Below are positions 34,066 through 44,600 of a stretch of 64,000 bases of DNA, piece by piece. How positions within the stretch are numbered: the stretch's first letter is position 1; each line of letters begins with the position of its first letter. Source of the DNA: Beaufortia kweichowensis (lineage: Eukaryota; Chordata; Actinopteri; Cypriniformes; Gastromyzontidae); NCBI GenBank assembly GCA_019155185.1, contig CM032816.1:3795124-3859123 (forward strand), read 5' to 3'. The translations under genes and the position numbers were made by a program. The notes below the pieces were generated by a model, which worked only from the letters and a program-made list of their open reading frames with translations, was not told where the DNA came from and did not search any database.

Positions 34066-36998
34066 ATGGCTGTCAATATCGGCTATACTGCCCAAGCAGG
34101 CCTGCTTTCCCAGCAGTACCCACCACCTCTGCTTCCCAAACCTGGTAAAGAAAATGTCAGGCTCCAGAAACTACTCAAGAAGACAGCAAAGAAAAAGGCT
34201 GCTGCTCAGGCTTCTCAACAATCTGTCGTGTTCCGTTCAAGCCTCTCCCCAGTCAATGAAGCAAGTCCTGACTTAGAACACAGTGACCACTCAACTCCTC
34301 CCAAAACTCCAGAAACACCTATATACATTGGCACGGTACACCCACGTTTTAATGTCCGACCATTGTATCAGCATGTATCATCCCCCTACCCTCATCACAG
34401 AGGATTCTCTTTTGGCAAGACAGCAAGGTTTTCACCTCAACCATATGTTGGTCCAATTCACACCATCCCTCAACAGATACCTCCAGCATTTCCATATCCA
34501 TCATCACCAGTACAAAGACATGCTACGGCTCCAATCAGGATCCTAGTGACAGAAGATACCACACACACAAAAACCTCAGACACGGTACTAGAAACTTCAC
34601 AAAAAGTGGAAGTCAGTGCAACACTTACACCGGGTGTAATTACCTCTAAAGTTCCAAGCCCTCAGCCAACTAGAACAGCAAAGCCACTGTTTGAAGTTCC
34701 TCAAATTACCAGTTACACTGCTAAGACAGCAGGGTTGAGAACATCATATTCATCATCACCAACAAGAAGTAAAACACCTATTGCAGAGCTGTTGAGAGGC
34801 CCAACCCCAACATTTGAAGTTAGAAAGATTGTTACACCAACATCTGAGCTAAAACGAGATAAAACACCAACCAGAGAAGTCAGAAGCATTACAACACCAA
34901 CTCCAGAAATTATGAAAGCCCCAACTCAAACTGCTGAAGTCAAGAAAGAGACAATTCCATCTACTGAAATAAAGACGGTCAGTACTCCAACCTCAGAGAT
35001 TAAATCAGATACAGCACCTACAACACACCACAACACAAAGGAGGTGACGACTCCAACAAGAGGAAGGACACCAACATATGATCATACCTTGTCAAGAACA
35101 CATACAGGACGGGTGAAGACACCCTCAGAGCATTTAACACATGTTACTGTACCTGTGGTTCAGATTTCAAGACCAAATCCACTTTTATTTGCTGTCTCAC
35201 CTGTACACATGGAAGGCAGAAGATCCAAAACACCAACCTCAAGCTTGACTGGGCCACATGATGAAATTCATAAAATACCAGGGCAGGTGATAGACACAAG
35301 TCTTCAGAATGGAGATATACATGTTAAATCAACTGAACCCTTGCCAGAAAAAGTTGATCAAACAAAGTTTGTTGAGAGCTTGGCAGAACTTCAAACAACA
35401 AAGGCAACAACTCAAACACTGGAAACTCAAACACTTGAATCTCCAAAGCCTATTGCAGAGGAACAGCAAAGGCCTAAAACTCCAACAACACCAAGTCTTG
35501 AACCTGCACAGCCTGTTTTGTCTTCAGTTGGGCATCAAAGACCTAGAGTCCCGGCATTTCCAGGCCAAAGACCTAAAACACCAACAACACCTAAATCCAA
35601 ATCAACCTATTATGGATTGACACCTGCTGAATATGTTGCCCATGGAGGAATAAAAAGTTATTCACCGTCTTTTAGTGTTTCTACGCCAACTGTGGAGGCA
35701 TCTCAACTTCCAAAACAAGAACCAGTAATACCTCAGCCAGATGAAGTTGTAACAATGAAACATGAAGTTGAGGTGAAGCCCAAAGAGCAAATTGAAATCA
35801 AAGCATCTCAGGCTGTTGTTAAAGAAGAAATAGCTCCTCTGACAGCTCCTCTGTCTTTGAAGTTTCAAAAGCAGCATCTGAGACTAAAGCTAAACCTTTG
35901 GGGGATATTCCCAAGGAACCTTTGCCACAAGAAGTTAAAATTCCAAAAATTGTGGTGACTGAAGCTGATATACCACCATCAGAAGCACCAAAAGCAAAAA
36001 CAACTAGTATTTTAACACCAAGAGTCAGAACTCCAACCTATGGATCTACCAGACTTTCCCAAATGACACCAACCCCTCAAACAGTTACGAAACCTACAAA
36101 ACCTGAAAGTAAAGCTGTGTCAGACGACAAAGATGTGGGAAAGCAAGTGCTTCCAAAGGGGTCAGAAGATAAAAGTGACGTTCAACCAGCTAAACTGCCA
36201 GAAAAACCAACAGAGGGTAAAATGTCTTTGTTGGAGAGAATTAAGAAGCAGAAACTTGCGTCTGCTTCTTCTGAAAAAGGTCCTGCAGACCATGAAGAGA
36301 TTAAGGCTCCAGCTAAACCAAAAGAAGACCAAAAGGACCTTGAAATGAAAGACAATAAAAGAGTTGAGACAAAATCTAAAACCCAACAGGAGAGCAAGTC
36401 CGTAGTGGAGAAAAGGGAAGTTGATGGTCTCTCCCTATCTGCTGAGCCTCTCTTGAAAGTGATACAGAAACCGAAAGGCATGAAATCAAAAGTCAGCGGC
36501 TGGTCTCGCCTCAAGAAACACATGGTGGTCGAGAACGAGGAGCCCAAGTTTCCAGAACCAGGGTCACAGAAAGAAATCCCTGCCAGTGCTGATCAAAATT
36601 CAGCTGAAGTGCAAAATATGTCAAAAGACGAAACAAAGATAAGCGAGAGCCCGGACAGCAAGGACAACCCTAAGGCAACAAAAATGTGGGATGCTGTCCT
36701 CTTTCAAATGTTCTCCACCAAAGAGAACATAATGCAACAAATTGAAGCCAATAAAACTGAGGAGCAAAAGAAAGTGGAAGCAGAACAGCAGATACCAAAA
36801 GAAATTCCTTCATTTGCACATCGTTTGCCAATTCTTCTTTACAGTCCACGGTTCGATGCCAGGCGACTAAGAGAGGCAGCTTCACGACCAGCAACAAAGA
36901 TTGCAACGGTTTTCGAAATGGGACTCATAGGCCGCAAAAATAAAGATGAAGAACCAAAAGACTTCAACAGAACAGCCAGAGGCTTTAGTGTGTTTTAA
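34066..36998 (+). CDS. prr33: proline/threonine-rich protein, PRR33-like, frameshifted
   Basis: One large coding exon (acceptor ttttag at 34,050) starts at ATG 34,066 and ends at TAA 36,996-36,998. The reading frame runs to about 35,830-35,870, then continues one base earlier in phase, as if one base were missing; restored length would be about 977 aa. The N-terminus MAVNIGYTAQAGLLSQQYPP is followed by basic KKTAKKKAA, then Pro/Thr/Ser-rich disordered sequence with an eight-copy, 10-residue TPTxE repeat (residues about 237-316), and QRPKTPTTP motifs (twice). A short ordered-looking block STYYGLTPAEYVAHGGIKSY follows. The C-terminal segment beginning MWDAVLFQMFSTKENIMQQ and later FAHRLPILLYSPRFDARRLR looks folded and is probably the conserved core. 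No enzymatic motif is seen. The identity rests on position between lsp1 and tnnt3, where human PRR33 lies, and on composition; the function is unknown. Confidence 0.7.
34774..35013 (+). repeat. coding tandem repeat, 30-base unit x 8
   Basis: There are eight successive 10-residue units with consensus T-P-T-x-E-[VIL]-x-x-x-x: TPIAELLRGP, TPTFEVRKIV, TPTSELKRDK, TPTREVRSIT, TPTPEIMKAP, TQTAEVKKET, IPSTEIKTVS, TPTSEIKSDT. The period is exact, with no indels, although the units are diverged. Confidence 0.9.
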
Positions 36999-37495
36999 AC
37001 CACTGACGTCTAACTGGATAACATATAATTAATGGGAAAGAAGTTTGGTAGCTTTCACTACGATGGTAGAGGTCTGATAACTAGCCAAACCTATTTACTT
37101 TATAACGTATCATTTTTTAACTTCATACCAGATTAATTGATAGATAAACTAAAATGTTATTTTTTTGTCAAATGTACAGTGGAAACCCCAAATTTTAAGC
37201 TTTAAGCAGAATAATGAAAAAATATGGCTATATTTGAGGAGTCATTTTTAGATTAAAGAGTTTACTGGTTACGATGTTCAAAGCTCATCTTTTTAATGAA
37301 TGACAACTATTTTTTAACCGTGTTGAGTATGTTAATATTTTAGTAAATATTACTTCCCCGCACGTTTTACGTAAAGTAACAGGCATCCACAGTTTTTAGT
37401 CATTAAAGAATATACATTTAAAATAATATTCTTTTATTAACAATATAATAAACTAGACATATTTTATAAAAAAATCTACAGCCAGTATAATGCTT

Positions 37496-38075
37496 AATAA
37501 AGTTTATACATTTATGTAAAGGTTTATGTAAAGTTGCAATTACTCTAAAAAGTACAGTGGTACATACTGTATATCAATTTTTTTTTCTTTTTGCTTGTTG
37601 AGGGGCAAAGTGCTAGCTGTTTGTTTTTGAAGGTGCAGGAACAAGTGATTGTGAGTTATGGATGGTCGGGTGGGTAAAACTTGGTAAGTGCAGAAGCAAG
37701 AATCAGAAATTGTATACGAAAGAGATGTAAACTGCAAGTTTGCTAAATATTAGAACACGTGCTAAGCCTGAACGCAAGGCAAGAGGCACATCCGCAGATC
37801 ACAGCATGCCTGCAGGGAACTGAATGTTGACAATTAGTTTTCACTGATAAAAAATTGACTTTCCAAACCATTAATAGAAGTCAATCAGTGAATGCTAAAT
37901 GTCAAATCGTGCAAGTAATGTTGCCACTTTTTGCATGTTTGTCTTTTGTCGCAGATACTGTCGGGCTGAGAATATTTTCTCTTGCATGATGGTCATGTGT
38001 ACAGTACATGTATACTGCTTTGCATTCAAAAGTGCACTGTACTAGATTTAAGATTTTATATATTTTTCTAATAAA
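37496..38075 (+). terminator. prr33 3' UTR polyA signal candidates
   Basis: AATAAA occurs at 37,496-37,501 and at 38,070-38,075. The 3' UTR would be about 0.5 or 1.1 kb. Which is used cannot be told from sequence. Confidence 0.45.
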
Positions 38076-38425
38076 ACATCTGATTTTAAGAGAGGTATCA
38101 TTATTATTGTTTATTACATCACTTGCAGTCTCTGAAATGAAAACTTGTACATTGTATTTGCAGCTTGTAAACTAATGTTTACCACGATGATATAACAGTA
38201 TAAAGGCTTGAACCAAATTAAGTGGCGTTTAAATCTATCACAACCTCATAGCATTTGATTTTGTGAAAATAGTTGAAAAAATTGCCTATGATGGAATTAT
38301 TTAACTGTGCATCCTATAAAATACTTTAAATAAATAATGCAATAAATTTAGCATTTTTTTTCTTGGGTTTTTTTGCTTGTGTGCTAAAACATTCCATGTT
38401 AACTAACATTAAGACTAAGAATGAA

Positions 38426-38542
38426 CCATGGTTTTTATTGCAGTAAAAATGCAATTTTTAATAATTGATTACCATTGTAAACTACAGTTTTACTACAAAT
38501 ATCATGGTTACTATGGTTACTGTAGCAAAACCATGGTTAATT
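38426..38542. repeat. foldback element with ACCATGGTT ends
   Basis: It starts with accatggtttttattgcagt and ends with ctgtagcaaaaccatggtta; the ends are inverted repeats of about 18 bases with mismatches. A related copy lies at 57,037-57,182. It sits at the tail-to-tail junction of prr33 and lsp1 and contains a minus-strand AATAAA (38,434-38,439) that might serve lsp1. Confidence 0.6.
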
Positions 38543-38686
38543 TAGCTTGGTGGCTAGCTAATATTCAATAACATTACCTAGCGAACCTCCACTAGTCTCA
38601 GAAAACCCACCACATCCCTGTTATCCCGAAAGATCTCACTTTGGGTTTACTGTGAGTGTTCATCAGACACACCTGGTATTTGTCAA

Positions 38687-41600
38687 TTAAACAGTAATTT
38701 TTAAATGTAGGATTTGGAACATAGGACATAAGATAGAAGACAGTGTCTCACTTGATTTTCCATTCGGGTAGACACTGTAATGATCACCATCGGTGGACGT
38801 CTTCTCGTATTTGCCATGTCCCGTCACAACAAACTTGTAGCGTTTACCAGCGGAGGAGCCCTAAAAAAAGGAAAAAAGATATTAGCTTAAACGTTTCGAT
38901 TTAATAGCAATCAAACCCACAGTCCCGATGATGCTAATTTGGTATATAAAGTTTTTATTTAAAGTTTATCCTTATAATGTTTTTAGCTCAGTATTTTACC
39001 TTTGCTCCCAGACCCGGTCTCTCGGCTGCAGAACCTTCTCCGATAATTTCCCACATGTTCTTTTTCTGCAGAACGTCTCCAGGTTTAACATCCTAAGGAT
39101 GAGCATAAGGAAGCAGTGTTTATTAAACTTAAGCTGTTGTTTGACGTATCTCATCTTTTAACATAAACCAGGTCACAATGTTACTTCACTCAGTAGCACA
39201 AAATCCAACCAGCCTGTAAATCCAGAGGTCCATCGTCATTATAAACTGCGTTTTTTGACTTTTACGACAATATTTCCTCATTTATTAGTTTCTTTGGATA
39301 AAATGATCCGCTAAATAAATGATTAGAAACCATAAAAGACGTTTTCTGAATCACAGCAACCCAGTTACGCAGTTGTGTTGTCTTTTAAAACCTTTTGTAA
39401 GCAACATTTGACGCAAACAATGGTCATTAAATCCAGATGTAATAACCTGAAGGGTCAGATCTTAACAGTTGTATAAATGCATTTTAACTAAAAAAATGCA
39501 GTTATGAACAAAGGACTGAATATTCTATAAAGTTGTTTACTGGGAAAATTGTCCCACAAGGGGGCACCACACATGAGGTTTTTGGCTATATTTTACTATT
39601 TAACATGTCTATTTATTTGTTTTATATATAAAAAAATAACATCAAGACTTACTATTTCTGACTTACTAAGCCATTTACTGGACTCTATTTAATATATTCA
39701 GCACTTCCTTTCCAACATAGAGAATAATACATTTAAATCTACTACAATGACATCTGATATTAAGGATGAGACATGTAAGAAGACACGTCATGGGTTATTG
39801 TTTATTTAAGCTTTAGATTATTTACAGCGAAACTTCTCCGCTGAGTGCAGAGAACAGGTTCATTAATAGACTTACAGATGGTGTGGAAGGGGAGTGTCTG
39901 TTCCCGCCCTCCGGACTTCCTTTCACCCAGTGATTGATCAGATTGGCCACACCCACTTTTACACAGTCTGTATCCTAATAATGTATAAGACAGTTGTTTC
40001 ATGGTTAATATCGGTGTCTGTTTGTCTATCTATATCTGTCTATCTATCTATCTATCTATCTATATTTATCAATCTATAATATGAAACAGCAACTACATCT
40101 ACTAAATAATGTTGTCATTAACAAAAGTTGTTGCCTATCAAGTCTACAGTCAATTACCCATGAGGTTTCATAATGCACATAGTTACAACTTGGTTTCTGT
40201 ACATTTGACCAGCTGCTCATGTAGGCACCAGACAGTGAGTCAAATCTATATGTTTCGAGACACAGCCACTTTATCATTCTCATACAGTTGACAGCAGAAT
40301 ATGATTCATGAAGCCAAGAATTCCTACGTAACTGCTTTCCAGAGAGTGCCGCGGGACTTTTATCTTACGAGTGTCTCAAACACACAAATGTGAAAGCGTT
40401 GAGACCAGATGTTGCACACTACATGACTACATGACCTATCTCACGGCGCTGCTGCAACTCTGGGGCGCCTCCATGACCTCCATACTTACACAAACTGATA
40501 CTCATTCAAAGTCGCCCACTGCCATTACGTCACAGTTTTCCCTCATAACATTCGTGATTTGAAGTAGCTCGTTTCTCATTAGTTTGACATGTTTCCTTAC
40601 ACAATGCAGCGTAGAGGAAAAATTCTTTCATTATTTATTCATGCTCATGTCATTTTAAACGTGTATGACTTTCTTTCTTCTGCACAACACAACAGAAGAT
40701 ATTTTGAAAAATGTTGGTAACCAAACAACATTGACCCCTATTGACTTCCATTGTATGAACACAAAACCACCAAGACATTTCTCAAAATATCTTCTTTCGT
40801 GTTCCACAGACATGAGGGTGAATAAAAGCCAGAATTGTTACTTTTAGGTGAACTAATTTGTTGTTAAAAAATTAGCCCATGTCTGATCTCTGACCTTAGT
40901 TGGTGTGCCTTTCAGGTTGGTTTGGTTCCAGGCCTCCCCAGCTTCAAACAGATTCTTCTTAGACGCCACCGGAGCAGATACACAGGGCATGTCCACTGTC
41001 GCTGGCTTAGTCACCTTTAGCTCTTTGGAGGAAACCTGAAACAAAGCAGGTGAATCAGACCGATAAATCACTTCTAAGGGAATATGAACAACAAACAGAA
41101 CTATAAACTTATGAGTGTGGAATTGTGTCCAGGGGGTGTAACGCAAGAAATCCCATGTAATATTTTAATATCAGCCATCTGATCCATTATTTTAAATACT
41201 GCCAGAAACAATGGTCCAGGTGAGAGACGTTTCCCTCGGGGCAGGCACATGATACTCTTGCTAGTTACTGAGAAAACCGTTCATATTTTGAGAAGATGCG
41301 ACGATATGTGATCTGATCTAATGACTTCATACGTGTTTATATGTTGGTCACAAGATTGTAAATAGTAATTCACCTCTATTGCTTGTGTGTATTGCTCCAG
41401 TTTGTCATCAATCTTGGGTAGCAGCACGGGTCTCTGGGTCTTCTTAAAACTGTTACTGTTTTAAAAAAGATCGCATATGACGCATTACACAATCAAAAAA
41501 CAACACAAACCCATATATTGATATATATATATAAATGAAATCGCACTTGTTTCATTTCTTTAAAAAAATAAAAAAATCATACACTGCACATGTGTTTTCT

Positions 41601-44600
41601 GTTAGCTGACCCATAAATCACGGCTGACAGGGCGATCCTCTAACAAAGTATAGGAGTGACCTATGGCACCTATGTCAATATTTACTTTCAGACAACAGCA
41701 ATCTTGCCAACATACTCGAAGTTTATTTTATCAAGAATCTTCCAGCAAAGCCACCAAGTCAAAGAATGTTATGTTTGCTGCGTCTTATTATTTTACGTTG
41801 AACGAACTCACCTCTTCTTTAAAGATCGGTTCAGAGACTCGGTTCTCTCTGTGATCTGGAATAGAAACAGATGAAAGTTAGGAATGCGAAGAATGTCAGA
41901 TTTGTTACATGTGAACGGTTTGGCAGATTGAATTGAAATATTCAGTTTCACAGTTTAGTTACAGTAAGGGTTGTGCGTTGTAGTACTCAATGAAAATTTT
42001 TACTTCGATTCTATCGGTTTTTGATAAAGCTTTTCAATTCATTTGCTGTCCGTGAAATCAGGAGGAAATATAAGTGTTATAATTGTTGTGCTTCATAGCC
42101 GATCTCTTAACAGTAACGTGCTCTTATTTCAGGCCCACAAACGTGTCCGTGTTTTCTATGTTTTATGATGTGTCTAATTCATATTCATTTGTACAATCTC
42201 ATTTGTATGTTTTGGTATGATGTGCTTTTGTGCCAGTGACGGTTAGGGGTGGGGTTTTATTACGACTTTCTCTAATAATCATGCATTTTTGTACGATTTA
42301 CTTACGTAAGTTCATATTAAATAGCCACTTCGTAAAATAATTACTGTCCAAACATTTGACTAGAATGACTGTGTCTGGAGTTATAAATACATGCATGGTT
42401 AATGCAGAAAGATGTTTCTTATCATATTGGGATTTTAAAAGAGCAATGAGAAAGGGTCAATAAAATCCATTACAGTTCACTTTACACCCTTAGTGAATAG
42501 CACAACACTTTAAACAACAGCGGTAGGACAAAGTAATGGAAACATTCCCACATTAATATGGATTACCTCATAGTAGCAGCACAGTTTCAGTGTTGTGCAC
42601 ATTGTGCTTTATTTCAAAACTGTGATGAAAACATCCCAATTGTTAATACAAAATGTTCTCTGCGTGGGTATAAAGTTCATTGATGCTGACTGGTGACTCT
42701 CCAGGAGCAATAGAAAATGAGTTTCCATCACTGGAAATTGTAAGTATTTGGGGATGTCGTAAATAGGCTTAACTATGACTCATCGGACCACATTATTTGT
42801 TCTCCATTCCTCAGGGGGTCTAAGATTTGTGCTCCTCACACCGTCTTTGTGGGTTGTCTCTGGATACCAGTGGATGAAATCCAGCTCAGATATATGTCCT
42901 AGCTTTTCTAGGTTCACGACCCCCTCATTATGTTTAGACTGGGCCGCTGAGGAGCAGAGTAGCTCGTCTCGGTGTGATTTGACTCTTAAGGGACACATTA
43001 GGGATTTGTAGATTTAAGAGTTTAGTCATCGGCTTTTTGGCCCTTGGCTACACCAACTATTTTGGACAAACAAAGTATTGCTTTGAAAACTCAATCACCA
43101 TGCCACATACTGCGGAACAATCAACCAACGTAGCTTTCAATCTGTTTCTAATTTTGTTTCCTTAAGTTTAACAACCATCATTTGTGGTTTTTCCATTATT
43201 TTGTCCAACCACTGTTGTGTTTAATAGAGAAGGTTCATGAAGATGTTTTATCAGTAAAGTCATCGCAGTATTTATTCTGAATCATCTACACAAGGTTCTC
43301 CATGTATGGAAGACGTTTCATCACTCATTAGCTGTGTCAGAACCGATAATGTCACTGAAATGAGTGGTGAAGCATCTTGAATGGATGGAAAAACATGTCC
43401 AGATGCCCCAGAATAAACTCTTTTGGTTGGTTAGCTTAGTTGGTACAGCATGTTGGTGTTAGTAGATCAAAGGTCATGAGTACGTCTTCCCTGAATCACA
43501 CATATTTATAAATGTATACCTTGAATGAACTGTAAGTCGTTTTGGATATAAGCATCTGCTGAATGTAAAATGTAATTGTTCGTTATAAAAAATACCCCAA
43601 AAGTATTGGGAACGCAGCTGTTTCTTAAATTTTTTAATAAAAACGCACGTGTGCAAACAGTTTGACGCTTTGATGCTTATAACCTAGAGCTGTTTTCACA
43701 CTTCATGGTCCTGAACTCGATTCCAGTCCTCGCCTGCCTTTTCAACATTGTAATTTGGCTTAAAACCAGAGTACATTTGCTTCACCATTGAGTAAATAAT
43801 GCCTAGTTGTTTAACATTGTAGTTAGAAACAAGACTTCTCTATTAGGATGACTCTGTTCCCTGAACACATAATATACAATACCGGTATCATAATTGTTTG
43901 CAAAAGTTTCAGGAGTTTTTGTAAAAAAATAAAATAAAACGTTTTTTATTTTTAGTTAAAAATGTTGCCATGTTAACACTCAACCCGTTTAATCAAATCA
44001 ACACATGCATATCAAATCATCTATAATAAAGATCAATGAATATTGGTCAACATATGTGAATATGCATGCATTTTAGTTTAAGACGTGCTTTAGTTCAACC
44101 ACTTTGATTATATACACTGCAAACGTGTGTGTGATCACTGCACAGCAAAGCATGAGCAAAATCATAAAATAACTTACTAAATAAAATTAAACTCGTAATC
44201 TGAAAAGACAGCAGGTTTATTTATTATTGTATAATTAGGTTCATTCTTCATTCTTGAATATCTAGACTGAGAATGCAAGTATGTAAATATCATGATTTTA
44301 CATGTTAATGAATATCATTTTGTTTCAATGGCATATGGTATAATCATCTGACACCATCATTGTACCATGGTATCAACACATTACTTTAAATGTGAAGGTT
44401 GAGAATGGCTAAAAATATGTAAATTTACCTTGAAAGTAGGACTTTTAGGGTTGAGAGGGTTAAATGGATCATCACCATCTGTGGTGGAGATGTTAAGATT
44501 CTTCATTCTCTTCTCCGCTGCCTCCATCCTCCTCCTCTCGATCTCCTCCTTCATCTGCTTCTTCTCCTCCTAAAGATCAAAAATGCTGCACATTACGAAA

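Noticed and set aside
35811..35958. Programmed -1 ribosomal frameshift in prr33
   Set aside because: No slippery heptamer in the correct phase in the overlap; a one-base sequence or assembly deletion is simpler.
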